Source: Centropus unirufus (Eukaryota > Chordata > Aves > Cuculiformes > Centropidae). Taken from it: 64,000 bases of DNA. The notes beneath the pieces were generated by a model. It was not told the origin of the DNA. It made no database searches and saw only the letters and a list, made by a program, of their open reading frames with translations. Below are positions 53,211-64,000 of the stretch, in pieces. The position numbers and the translations under genes were made by a program. Position 1 is the first letter of the stretch. Each line of letters begins with the position of its first letter. Location of the stretch: contig VYZI01000086.1 in NCBI GenBank assembly GCA_013397695.1, positions 1,891,485-1,955,484 on the forward strand. Reading direction: 5' to 3'.

Positions 53211-53960
53211 TGTTGTGAATCGGTAATTTAGATCACTCAAAGAACGACTCTCGGAGGTATCAGCAAAAATGGTTTTACTGAAATACAATGTTGCAAAAGA
53301 GCAACTTGATGAAGTTCAATAGCAAGGTTCACTCGCTTACTGTATGGCACAATCATTTGAACAATGATTAAAGGCAAAGTTATCAAGTACCAAAGTTACC
53401 AATAAGTTACCAAGGCACAAAATCAAAGTTATAATCCTACCAGGTTATGCATGATATCAGACACTTACCAAATACCTGCTGCCAATGAAAGGTCTCTCTG
53501 CCTTGAGAACCAGCCTTGGCAGGTGTCCCAGCTCAAGGGGAGATCACCACCATGCAGCCAGCCATCTCAGCAGAGAGAGCTCAAAGGCAGTTCACTTAGA
53601 TTGTTGTATTTATGGGATACAGTGTTTGGCTCATAGTCAAATGGCATTCAATGGGAAAGGCAAGCATGGGACTCCTTATACCCAAAACCTTCTTTGTTCC
53701 TTGATAAACAAGTCTTGGAAAAGCTACTGGCCATTCATGTGTTAATCGCAAGATTGGTGTTCCAAGCTCATACGCATGGATGCTCACTGTGCCACTCTGC
53801 TCCTTTGTGGGTTTTCAGAGGACAGATCGGAACGAGAGAAGATGTTGGCTCAGTTACAGCTTAGGCCTTTACCTCCTTTGGAGCCCGTACCAAACTACCA
53901 CTAGTTTAAGGAGTCAAGTACATCTGGCTCAGATCCCCATGCCTGCATACCTGCAGTACT
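53211..53960 (-). mobile_element. Solo-LTR-like element of an avian endogenous retrovirus, minus strand
   Basis: The LTR reads on the minus strand. Its 3' edge at 53211 is clear: the minus strand ends ATTCACAACA, giving the expected terminal CA. Upstream of that edge come CGAGAGTCGTTC, then a tract with CAGTAAAACC (a weak polyadenylation-like signal) and CTTTTGCAACATTG. Farther upstream, CATAAATACAAC near 53605-53617 serves as a TATA-like box. The distal (U3) edge is not resolved; 53960 is an estimate. No gag, pol or env sequence lies on either side, consistent with a solo LTR. Assignment to an ERVL-type family is from memory and unverified. A 5-bp target duplication could not be identified. 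Confidence 0.5.
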
Positions 53961-56900
53961 GAAATTTGAACTAGGATCTGCCAGCATCTGATCCAGCCCC
54001 AGGCCCTGGCTACTTGGCTACTGCAGCTGAAGCATGTGGACTACCCTGAGATGAGTTGAGGAGTGCAAGGATAGGAAAGCAGTGAAGCAGTTGCCCTTTC
54101 CCATAAAGTATTCCCACAGTAATCGATGGTGAAGCCATTGTGATCTCAGCAGCAACAGTTCAGGTCCTTCATGACTGCTTCGCAACTGAAAGGAATTTTC
54201 CTCAATTAAGATGCATTAAGATTCTTTATGATTTGAATATTCTATTGCTTGAGTCTTAAGTTACCCTCATTCTGTGGTTGCCAACGGGGAACCAAAAGGG
54301 GCATCTCTGAACCTGCTGTGAGGCTGTGAAACTTTGCAGTATCGGGAGTGTCAGACTTTGGGTAAAAGCATGCAGCTAGGGACACATTCCCCAGGGACTG
54401 CCTCCCTGCTTGATACCATTGTTATGGAAACTTAAAACTTTAGGATAAACCAGGGGAAAGCTAGTGAAATGCAAATGGCACAAAGCCCAAAAGAGACAGA
54501 TTTGCTCACTACTTACCAAGTTTCTGCAGAACAAAATGTCTGAGTTCCTGCCTTTTCTGAAAATTAGCTTTCCTGGGGTCCTAAAGGCCAAGCTCCCTCG
54601 TAGGCGTAAAGGTCAGGAATCCAGCAGTGGTGAGGTGATAAGACGCAAATCCCAACAGTCACTCAAGATGCTTACTCTGTAAACAAACCCTCTCACAAAA
54701 AGTGGCAAAAACAGGAGACCTGATGCAAGAGCACAACAAATTAAAACCATGTGTTTCCTCCCAGGATGAGTTACCTACTGAGAGAGGGATGGCAAGAGCA
54801 GTGGCTCTGCTGTCTACCTCCAGCTTTTCGCAACCATTTGAACCCCACTGCCTAGCAATAAAAAAAAAAACTTCGTGCATTTTGCTACGTTCAAACAATA
54901 TGATTTTTACAATACAGGAAGGGATATCCTTCAGCAGCAAAGCAAGTGCCAACACAGAGGTGGCTCGTTGCACAAGGGTTTGGTAAGCAGAATGGTGCTC
55001 TACCATGCTGCAAAATACAGGTCTTTCAGACAAAGGAAAAGGTTCCTTTTTTCCCCCTTTTTTTTTTTTGTGAATGGCTTAATTAATCACTTCCCTCAAA
55101 TCCAAATGAAAATTGCCTAAGCTACAAAAGCTCTGTTTGTACTAAACTCCCAGCAAGCATAGGCTCTTCCCTAAAATTCATTTTAATTGTCAAAAGAGGG
55201 AAAAAAATGTCAGCAGCATAGAGGTTCAAAAATTGTGAAGTCTAGGCACTTTGATGAGGCTTTGCCTTTAAAAAAAAAAATTACATTTAGTCTAACTCTA
55301 GAGAAGATATTGTTCCCATTTCTCCAGAAGGGAGAGGCGGGGGTGAGGATACCACCAGTGCTTTTACACACAATCCTTTCATGTAAATGGTTTCAAATGG
55401 GAGCTCTTGCTCTGGCCTGCAGACAAAAGCAGAATGCATCACTCTTGCCAGACCACCTGGGACATGGGGAGGAGAGGAAATTTCCAGATGGATTTTAAGA
55501 CAATTCATTTATATTTATATAGCCAGAATAAATGTTTTTTTTTTCTGAGATAGCATTTCCCCTTGCTCTATCTAGACCACCAAGAAAAGAGGGAGGCACA
55601 GAATTTCTATTGCATTAATAGTCCTGGTGTTTATAGTTCTGGCTTTTATGAACTTGTGGGAGCTGTTTATTGAGTCATAAACTCTACTAATGGGTATATT
55701 ATCTCTAAATTATGTAAGTACCACAGTATTAGGGTTAGTTAAAAGAAAGGTTTAAAACAGTTACACACTTACAGTTTATCTCAATTACCAACATGATCCC
55801 ATAATGGGAATTTAATTGCTAATTGCTAGTTTATATTGCAGAAAAACTACAATAACAACACACAATATATAGCCTGTATAAACATGTCCAGACAATTCCA
55901 TATTACCTCCTTTCACTGCTACTTCCTTGCATAGAGGGGGTTTTTTCATTACATTGATTTAATTGCTAAATGCCTCCAATTAGGAATTCCTCTTTGTCAG
56001 GAAAGCATTTCCACCAGCAAGCCCTCTGCACACACTCGAGTGGCTTTCTGCAAAAGAAAATGCCTTATGCATACACTTAAATACTTTCCTACATTGGATT
56101 ATCAGAGAGTTCTAACAAGAGAAATCCTACGTCCTTTTAAATCAACTCAGGTTTCCTGGCTGGAAACTTGACCAAGACACACTAGGCTGGAACCTGAGTC
56201 AAGCTCATTGAGCACACTCAAGTCCCGAGTCTCTGCTCAGCCTAAGCTCCAGAATACCCCATGAGAGGGATCACACGGACAGTCAACACATAGCATGGAC
56301 TCACACTCTCCTCTGCCCAGCTCAACCCACGCTGCCCACAGCTGCCTGAGGCTCAGCCTTTCCTACACAAAATGCTCACTGCACTGCCACCACCACCTGC
56401 AGTCACCATGCTGGATCTCAGGGCTGCTCCAGCAAAGCCAATACATGCCAAGGGCAGGAATCATCTCACCCACAGCAATGCAAACATCTACATTTAGCTG
56501 GTTTTTAAAAAAAAAATCCCTTCCCTATCAGTGCAGAAGGAGGGGCAGTGTGTGGATATCGTGCCTCCTGTAGATATGCCTGAAGGTTAGTCACTCCCTA
56601 GGGGTGCCCATCACCCTTCCATCAATAAGGGATTCAGAGCGCTAATGCAGGCGCAGACATCTGCACCGTAGACATCTGAAGGCAAGGGACATAAGTCTCA
56701 CACATAAATTGCAACTAGTTTGGAGCAGGTTATATCCCACCTGTGCCACAGCAGCTCTGCAAAAGGCCTTCCTCTTGTATTTCAAGACAATGCTGTTCTC
56801 ACAGATTTGTCTTGGAAAGTGGGAGAACTGTGAGGTGATACAATGAACTTTTGCTATTAGAGATCATTCCACCATGCTGCTTGCATCAGATTTCTGAGAA

Positions 56901-59099
56901 GTTAGTGAATCAGCTCCTTCGCTTCTCTTTGTTTGTTGTCCTTAGCATGAAACTAGTATATAGTATATAATACTATATACTATATAATCAATCTAGAACA
57001 TATTGTATTTCCTTCCTTCCTCTTCTTGGTTATTCCCTCTCCCTCATTTTAAACTTTACATCGGAAACTGGTAGGGACCCAGACTTGTTCCCACATCCCT
57101 ACCTGGCTTGTTTCACCACTGCCTGCAACATAAGTGCTGCTTCTAACTGGGTTGGAGTCACCACACCAAATAAACAGCAACAATAAATAAATGCACAGCA
57201 AACAGTAACTGAAAGTCTTCATTCAAGGTAGTTTTCTATCAAATGTTATCCATACTCCCCTCTAAAACCTAAAAATAATTTTAAAGATCTGGCTGAGCTC
57301 AAATTGTGGCATTTTTCCCTCCTGATATTGTAACATCTTCACAAACATGCCACTGTTTTGTCTTTCTCATTGTACTGGGGTTTGCTGGCCAAGCCACCTC
57401 AAAGAGGAAATGCTGTAAGAAAATATACAACAGTCCCGTTACTGAGAGCATAGGATGTAATTGCTTAAAGAACTAAAGTTTCTCTCACTGTCACTGAATA
57501 ACCTACGCATGACTACAAGATGTTAAAAACTGGAAAATTCTTGTGATGATTAGTTCCATGCTTCTAGTGAAAGGAACACATAGAAGGGTCCAGCAAGCAA
57601 AGGATCGGTATAATGCTATTAGTGATGTGTGGAATACTGGTCTCTGGATGCTATCAAGAGACTGAAAACATCCAATATTTTAGTTATTGTGGAATTAAGA
57701 TCCCTGCAATTTTCCCATATAAAGCTCACCTTTGGGAAGCAGAAACATCTCCTGTGCTAAAAGGACAACACATAGACAGCAAGACATAGGAGCCAACTGA
57801 GCCCAAACTTTTACTGCGAAGAGCTTTCCTGCCATGAAATAGGATCAACTCACATTAGCAGCAGGGACAAATGCTGAAGGAGGACTTCAACATCCTTTCA
57901 TTTATGTAGATGGACACCTGTCTGACACTGGTGCAAATGGCTCTGTCTAGAAAAATACAGTAGATGAAGGTGTGAAAGGCAGGACACAGGAAAACATTGC
58001 CTGGTGAGGATTTTCCATCTTTATCATTGTCTATGGCTGCTTGTGGCTACCACATCTGAGAGGGCCCACCTGTTGGAGATCAAAGCAGATGCTCTGAACT
58101 GGATGGGAGCAGAAGCTGGTGAGAGGCCAGTGCACCACCTGCAGACAAGACCAGGCCTCTTTGCCATTTGCAGCCTGACATTTGCTTGAAGCAGCAGCAG
58201 CAGCTATTCCAAAGAACTTGAAGCCTTTTATTCTCAAATGCCAAGTCAAGGAAATAAAAATTAACACTGAACACACAGCAGACCCCAGCAGCATGATGGG
58301 GAGCCGGTACTGTAATGTGAATCTCTTCACTCCTGCTGTGGACAGCATGGATACTTGTGGAAAGAAGATATCTTTGGCTCCCCTACAGAGACTGAGAGCT
58401 GAGATTAATGGCAACTGTGAGAGCTGCCTTCCCCTTTATGCGATGCATGCTTTAAAGCTGTGGCCTCCTGCCATCTTGAAACATAATCTTGTGGTATTGT
58501 CTTCATTCAGGCCCCTCATCAGCAATGTAAAAAGAGAGAAGAAGCTGGTGGCCGGATTAGAGGAGAGGTTGGAATATTCTGGGCAGCATATGCTGTAAGT
58601 CACATTATCCAGAATCTTATTGGACTGCTCATTGGCTAGGGCTTTCTCTCCTGGAAGCACTGCTGCGTGTCAAAGAGAAGACCCAGTGAAGAAGTGTTTA
58701 TAACACATCGGATCACAGCACGTGACACATGGTGAGCACAACGACAAGTACTGAAAGTATTTTTCAGGCTCTGCCTGCCCTGATCCTAGGCAATTCTTCA
58801 GTGATCACCAGGGTTATGTAAGATAGATGGGGGAAAAAAAAAAAAAGGAGAAAGAAGTGAGAATAATCTAGAAGAGTATTAATAAACATCCTAAAAGCAC
58901 TGTCCTCAGATGACCCATCTCAACCTTAAAAATAACCAAGTACTTTAGACTTGGGAGGCCGTTTGAGACTGTCATTGTTTCAGATGTGAGAAACCACCTT
59001 TTGTTGTCCAGCTGAATTTACTTGTGTAAAATTATACCCATTTGTTCTTAGATTACTGACGTTCTTGGCTGAAACAGCTTATTTATGCCTGACCATAAT
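53961..59099. other. Non-coding stretch, possible conserved element at 55.6-56.0 kb
   Basis: No gene was recognised. 55640-56010 is AT-rich with repeated homeodomain-type cores. Short A and T runs occur near 54850, 55058, 55271 and 58832. A perfect AT hairpin is at 56954-56982. The 138-codon frame at 58182 has no domain or splice support. Confidence 0.45.
56954..56982. repeat. AT-rich perfect inverted repeat (13-bp arms, 3-nt loop)
   Basis: The arm TAGTATATAGTAT and its exact complement ATACTATATACTA flank ATA. It is a cruciform-capable AT repeat with no recognised function. Confidence 0.85.
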
Positions 59100-59270
59100 G
59101 TAATCACAGAGGGCGGTTATATTCTCTCAGAGACTTCATTTTATTTCACTAAACAAGCCAAGCTCCTTCCTCATCTCCATTCTCTTGGTCACCTTCTTAG
59201 TTCTTCTCTGCACTGGTTGCAGTTCACAGTCACCTTTCTTGACTATGACCAGACTAGACCATGATCGATC
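59100..59270 (-). mobile_element. Short CR1 fragment, minus strand
   Basis: The plus strand carries AACAAGCCAAGCTCCTT, CCTCATCTCC, TTCTTAGTTCTTCTCTGC and ACCTTTCTTGACTA in the order found in reverse-complement CR1 3'-terminal ORF2 sequence (the usual 'AACAAGCCCAGCTCC...CTTCTCTG...TTTCTTG' string). It is eroded, with indistinct ends. It lies about 1.6 kb from the younger CR1 at 60857 and is more diverged, so it is probably separate. Confidence 0.5.
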
Positions 59271-60856
59271 AGACTGACAACACAGGGTTCCACATGAAAT
59301 TATATGAAATTATATTTCTTGTACTATATTTTTTTGCTAAAAAGGGGCTCCTCTGTCATCTATACATAAAGGAAAACAACTAAAGTGAATTTACCATCTC
59401 TAAAAGCTACTTGGGAATTTCCAAATGTTCAGAGTTAATCCTTCTTGGAAACTCTCTGCTGTACAAGATTCCCAGATCTGAAACTTATCCTTCTGACTCT
59501 TGAGGAACATTAAAAATTTACAAGGGCAACCACACTCATTTTAAGTGGCAAGCTCAGTCATGGTGGCATATTTTAAAAATCTTCAGCTTTCATCAACTGG
59601 CTTCAAACACAAATCACTATTGTTTTGGCTCCTGACACTGTCCCCATGGCCAGACATTTTTCTTGTCATAAAAGCAACCATTTTCCCTTTTGTATCAAAA
59701 AGCAGTCCATGGTCTTGCTTACAACTTGAAGCACTTTAGCAAGTTTTCACCGTTTTAATTTCGAGCCCCTGGACACAGACCATCACTTACTTACCTATTC
59801 TATTGCAAACATCTTCCTACGTAGCAGTAACACACGTAATTATGCCTTGGTGCAAGTCTACTTTTTGCTGACCAAAAAGGTAAAAAGCTGCCAAAAGTTT
59901 AGTATTTTGCCATATAGAGTGAAAATAATTTCTCGTCAAGAGCTAGGGTGCTGGGGAGAAGACATAAAATTAATAACTTCATTTATACTATCATGTAAAG
60001 TGCAGCACAGTATTTCTAAAGGGAATATTCTAAAAGGGATCTCCAAGTTTCCGAAAAGATACAGATTTACTGAATTAAGCTATTTTTTAACTATTGTCTT
60101 ACCCTCCATTTGGGGATTCAGATACATTGAATTCTCATCCTTCTAAAACACTTCCTCCCTGAATTGTAATTTCAGATTAAAGAAAGCACAGGGTTCTCAG
60201 ACAACTGAATGTGTGAATTTCCCAGATACCAGCAGAGGTGCATTTGCTCACACCTCTTCTGCTTCCCCTGTAGATCACTGCCATGGGTGAGTCAGCTCCC
60301 CCCTTCACCTCAGCACTTCCATTTTTTAAACTGGGATAATTATCTCTCTCAGATAAGCATGCACTAAATTCAGACCTAGACATGGCTTTGAGCTGGCATA
60401 AGTCTATAAAAGATACAAAAATGCTAACAGGAACTCCTTTTTGTCAGTATGATTTTGAGGAAATAGAAAGGGATCAGTTAATTTTCAGAGGTCAAGCACA
60501 CCACTACTGCAAGAAAGCTGCACATTGAAAGGGTCCTGAAACCCCTTCTCTTCATACACGTCTCACCCAAGGAAACCTGGGTGGCTACTGATCTGAGTCA
60601 CATTTAAAACAGAAAGCAAGAACTGATAGGTTCCGTGCCCTGCCTGCACAATATTTACTTCTAAATTGGAAGGCTATCTTTGACACCAGAGCACCTTTAC
60701 ACTCTGTTAAAACCTTGCTAATATTTCTTCTATAAGATAAAAAACTTTGACACAAACAGTACTTAAGCACCACCACAGGGATATAGCAAACACATAGGCA
60801 CAAGCTAAAGGGCAAGGAAGGAAATTTGAATGGAATTACCTCATTGTGCTAATATC
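59271..60856. other. Non-coding, 3'-flank of the terminal-exon gene
   Basis: Nothing recognised apart from a small direct duplication of TGAAATTATA near 59294-59315. If the gene at 61.4 kb uses a more distal poly(A) site, part of this block could be 3'UTR. Confidence 0.45.
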
Positions 60857-61075
60857 TTAGAATCATAGAATGGTTTGGGTTGGAAGAGACCTTAAAGATC
60901 ATGCAGTTCCAACCCCCCCTGCCGTGGGCAGGGACACCTCCCACCAGATCAGGCTGCTCCAGGTCCCATCCAACCTGGCCTTGAACACTTCCAGGGAAGG
61001 GGTATCCACAACCTCCCTGGACAACCTGTGGCAGTGCCTCACCGCCCTCATCATGCAGAATATAGCCTGACCTAA
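60857..61075 (-). mobile_element. Avian CR1 LINE, 5'-truncated, minus strand
   Basis: The plus strand begins TTAGAATCATAGAATGG, the reverse complement of the CR1 3' terminus with its ATTCTATG-type 8-mer. It continues through TTTGGGTTGGAAGAGACC, CAGTTCCAACCCCCC, GGGCAGGGACACCTCCC, CTTGAACACTTCCAGGG and CACAACCTCCCTGG to CTCACCGCCCTCATC. This is the hallmark bird CR1 3' segment, well preserved and so relatively young compared with the others here. It is 5'-truncated at about 61075, the normal outcome of CR1 insertion. It sits just beyond the AATAAA of the minus-strand terminal exon, so it lies in the 3' flank of that gene. It is the main evidence that the host is a bird. Confidence 0.95.
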
Positions 61076-61103
61076 TATTTTAAAAGGTTATCAAGCATCC
61101 TTC

Positions 61104-61109
61104 TTTATT
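61104..61109 (-). terminator. Poly(A) signal AATAAA (minus strand)
   Basis: Plus-strand TTTATT, which is canonical AATAAA on the minus strand, lies 284 bp downstream of the stop codon of the terminal exon and about 30 bp before the CR1. This would end the transcript near 61080-61090. Use of the site is inferred. Confidence 0.4.
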
Positions 61110-61392
61110 TGCAGAACAAAGCAGGGCCAGTCAGATTTTGCTCTGTTTGACTCAAAGATTTCTCAGTTCTTGTCAATTCTCCATATAACCAGACATATGA
61201 AAGAGCACTGCTGATTCAGAAGGAACAACAAAAACACACAAACATACATCTGTGTTGGAATAAGAAATGAAAGGCAATAAACCCCATATCTGAAGTTTTG
61301 TTGTTGTTTTACAGGGAATGTTTTCAATATCTTTTCAAGTAAGCTTTGGAGCTGAAACACTAATCGAAAACCAGTGCCTTGCACAGATCAGA
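61110..61392 (-). other. Candidate 3'UTR of the terminal exon
   Basis: Minus-strand sequence between the stop codon and the AATAAA signal, AT-rich and without a coding frame. Its extent depends on which poly(A) site is used. Confidence 0.35.
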
Positions 61393-61488
61393 TTATTCTT
61401 CTTTGCCAAACAGATCATCCAGAAGAGATAAGTATGTGATGCCTTTCACCGGAGCGGAAGGTGGTTGTCTGCTGTAGCCATCTTCATT
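61393..61488 (-). CDS. Terminal coding exon of an unidentified minus-strand gene
   Basis: On the minus strand an acceptor (TGGGTTACTATTTTCAG) is followed by exactly 96 nt in phase 0: 31 codons and a TAA at 61393-61395. The peptide starts NEDGYSRQPPSAPVK and ends ITYLSLLDDLFGKEE. The mix of polar, proline and acidic residues and the CpG-containing codons (TCCGCTCCGGTG) look like selected coding sequence, unlike the surrounding AT-rich DNA. The end contains LLDDLF, which resembles a clathrin-box or acidic-cluster sorting motif (L-hydrophobic-x-hydrophobic-D/E type), so a cytoplasmic tail or adaptor-like protein is one idea, unproven. No upstream exon was recognised in 61.5-64 kb, so the preceding intron probably runs beyond the right edge. 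A poly(A) signal lies 284 bp after the stop. I do not recognise the gene. A chance exon-like stretch is possible but less likely. Confidence 0.55.
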   Translation of the reverse strand, partial: NEDGYSRQPPSAPVKGITYLSLLDDLFGKEE

Positions 61489-63664
61489 CTGAAAATAGTA
61501 ACCCAGAGAATGTCATAGAAAATAATACTGAAAACAAGAATAATTAAAAGCTGTTCCACATAAGGTTGAATGAGCTGCCTCACTTCACAAATCTGTGAAA
61601 AACTGGACCTTTACCTACCATATCCTCTTAAAAGATTACTACAAGCAATTTTTATTGGTCTTGTAGAATATTCTATTCAAAATACTTTCTATCATTAGCC
61701 TTTTTGCAGATATTTTCAAATTAAATAATGCTATCTTTTCCCACATTAAGATGCTTATACTTGAAGGTATTGCAAATTATCTATTTCTCAACACCAAAAA
61801 TCATATAAAATAATGAGATAGAGAGAAAGAAGGAAAAAGTCAGCTAAAGGAGTACAACTCTGCTGCTAAAATCTATCTACCAAATGCAGGTACTGTGATC
61901 CCAAAATATTGTTGTTAATTCATGGTGAGTCACGAACAGGATGACACTTGCATTCTAAAGTTGCACAAGATTAAAATCCCATCCTTTCTCTGATTTTTCT
62001 CCATTTCATATTGATTCCTTCGTTAAAATATTCTTGTACTGCACCAAAAATCATCCAAGTATTGCAGCTAACTAACAAAGTAATAATGTCAATAAAACTC
62101 AATAAACTCTACAGGCATCAATTTGGGCACAGTTCATTAAAAATGGTGCAATATGTCAATATGACAGAGCAAGGCTTTAGAGGTAATGAGGAACTGATTA
62201 TCTCAGCAGGATGATGACTGGTTATAATCTCTCTTGGTTCTCTTTCTTCCTTTTTTTATTTCAGCTGTAACTTTCCTCCCATAACTCAATGTACTGCTCT
62301 CAACTGAGCCTCTTAGGCATCAGCCACCCCCAAGAAAGCCCATCCACTGGCTTTCTTCCAACAAAAGAAAACGTCTTCTTCAAACTCAAAAGAAAACTTC
62401 ATCTCTTAGCTTGATCAGGACATACATTTCACCATAAGCATCCACATCAACCTCTTGCTTGTTTCAGAAGCACCTTTCCCTCCACACCTTCAACTTGTGA
62501 GGGCTGCCTCTTGGTGTCACCACCACTTGCAACCCACGTTCACCCCGTAGGAGCCGCCTCCTTCCCTCACTTGCCATAAAGCAGTACATGTTCAAAGGCT
62601 AGAAAACCCATCCTGTCAGGGGAAAACACATTCAACCCAGTATCTGTGCATCTGCTACTTACACCCTGGCTTTGGGATCAAACTTAGCACCATATTCAAG
62701 GCAAAAATCCTCCAGGCACAGCTCTGACCTTCTTTTTGTTTCTGTGGTACTGAAGCTCACAAGGTCCCTTATCCTGACACAATCTCCTGAGAGCAGTCAC
62801 TGTCTAAATGTTGATTTATAACTTAAGCACAGTATTCTTGTGTAAAAACAAAGAACAGCCACCGAACAAAATTTAATGCAACTTTGAATCACTGGGCTGT
62901 TGTATAAAACATGTGGAAGGGCTTTGATTTTATCTGTACAAGATGGAAAAATCCTCCTCAATGACAAAGTGAAAAATTAACTACCATGGGAGGCAGAGCA
63001 AACCAGCAGCCCTGGGCACTCATTAGATGTCGCTGACAGTTTGAGATGCTACAGAAGAAAGAGCTTGTAAGCCAAGCACGGTACTTGAGGAATATTGGTT
63101 TAAACTATGTCACCATTTAACTTGGATTAAAGGAATGCTGTGTTTCTAAATGGTCTGAAGACCATCAAACGCTCTGCACAGGCAGAGCAACAGCAAAACT
63201 ACCTGTTGGAGGAAAAACTTCTGATTTATCTGTTACAAAGTTTTTAAAATCAGCATAATTGGCCTATGCACCATCTATTTTAAAATGTTCTGTTCAGCAC
63301 AAGATGGCAAGGTCAGATTAATCTCCGCAGTTTGTTCATATTGCATTTTTATCCACCCTAAGTAGCAGCCTGGTGGAGATACACAAATCCGACCCATTGA
63401 TACCTCACTTGCTGTCCACCTACCAGTGAGGTGGTGTATTATGTGCAAGTTTCTGTGGCGTTCTAAAACACACAGCTATTTTCTGCAGTGTCCATGGAAT
63501 TTAAAGTACTTCCTGACTATCTTAGCAAGTGGACAGATCCTTTGATATGTGACAATGATATTTGTGGGTGAAGCAGTATTCACACCCATTGTTCACGGAC
63601 ATTTAAATACATGTTTCCCCTTCTCTATTCTTGGGTTTTTTTTTTCTTCTAGAAAAATGTCAGA
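61489..63664 (-). other. Probable last intron of the minus-strand gene
   Basis: If the acceptor at 61489-61490 is real, this is intron. No further exon, RNA or named repeat was recognised. 62860-63350 has the texture of conserved non-coding DNA (for example CTTTGATTTTATCTG, a TCF/LEF-like site). Confidence 0.35.
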
Positions 63665-63945
63665 GAGATCATAGAATGCCAGGTTGGAAAAGACCTCAAG
63701 GATCTGGTCCAACCTTTTTAGGTGATCTATAGTTTAGATGAGATGGCCCAGAACTCTGTCAAGCCAAGCATTAAAAATGTCCAGAGTACAGGAACCTACC
63801 ACCTCCCTGGAGGGGAGGAGGTGGGCAGCTATTCCAATGTTTAGCTGTTCATAGAAAAACTTTCTTCTGGAACCCAATCAGAATCTCCCCTGGAGCAACG
63901 TATAGCCATTACCCCTTGTCTTATTGTCCTAGGTTACAATGTAAG
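63665..63945 (-). mobile_element. CR1 LINE, minus strand, older subfamily
   Basis: The plus strand begins GATCATAGAATGCCAGG and continues with GGTTGGAAAAGACCTCAAGG, GATGGCCCAGAACTCTGTC, CCTACCACCTCCCTGG, AACTTTCTTCTGG, CAATCAGAATCTCCCC and CCATTACCCCTTGTC, the reverse complement of a CR1 3' region. The sequence differs from the copy at 60857, so it is another subfamily. A 3'-end 8-mer remnant is visible. The element fades before the right edge; the final bases may still belong to it. Confidence 0.85.
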
Positions 63946-64000
63946 ATGTGCCCAAGGGTATGTATTCTATTACCATTTTCACAAGCTGTTAAAGCAGGTG

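Noticed and set aside
58182..58598. 138-codon plus frame near a CAG repeat
   Set aside because: No domain, overlapped by an equally long minus frame; non-coding.
1..64000. CRISPR arrays, operons, tRNA or rRNA genes
   Set aside because: No direct-repeat/spacer pattern, no ribosome-binding-site-led gene clusters and no cloverleaf box A/B pair seen; the sequence is vertebrate nuclear DNA.

Overview
This is a vertebrate nuclear window, almost certainly from a bird. It is AT-leaning, CpG-poor, full of stop codons in all frames, and has no prokaryotic gene organisation. The bird assignment rests on CR1 retrotransposon copies, especially the one at 60857-61075. That copy has the characteristic avian CR1 3' end in reverse orientation (AGAATCATAGAATGG at its edge, then the CCAACCCCCC block). 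Older CR1 relics, a solo-LTR-like sequence and a decayed mariner transposon fit an avian genome. I cannot name the species or the chromosome.

Layout. 0-1.6 kb: a local CpG cluster carrying what looks like a minus-strand promoter and first exon (donor at 1208), whose gene would continue off the left edge. 1.6-24.3 kb: non-coding, with simple repeats, a 63-nt pure purine run and one weak signal-peptide-like exon candidate at 14.8 kb. 24.3-25.05 kb: a CR1 reverse-transcriptase fragment followed by an internally deleted mariner element that keeps an open frame joining both ends of its transposase. 33.6-34.1 kb: a possible minus-strand LTR. 35.8-38.4 kb: a long, eroded plus-strand CR1 whose endonuclease, linker, RT and 3' end lie in the expected order. 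47.5-48.8 kb: a second long CR1 relic on the minus strand. 53.2-53.96 kb: a solo-LTR-like element on the minus strand. 59.1-61.1 kb: two further minus-strand CR1 pieces. 61.1-61.5 kb: the best protein-coding evidence in the window, a minus-strand terminal exon (acceptor, 31 codons, stop, 3'UTR, AATAAA). The rest of its gene must lie to the right, mostly or wholly outside the window. 63.67 kb to the right edge: another minus-strand CR1.

The window therefore reads as a mostly intergenic or intronic interval between the 5' end of one minus-strand transcript (left edge) and the 3' end of another (right edge). Open frames longer than about 60 codons are otherwise shadows of non-coding DNA; the longest (176, 170, 170 and 163 codons) show no recognisable domain or splice structure. 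I found no tRNA, rRNA, CRISPR, operon or complete gene, and no convincing new biological system. The items most worth a second look are the terminal exon, the CpG-rich first-exon candidate and the mariner derivative with its retained frame. GC and repeat statements are by eye; no database search was possible.
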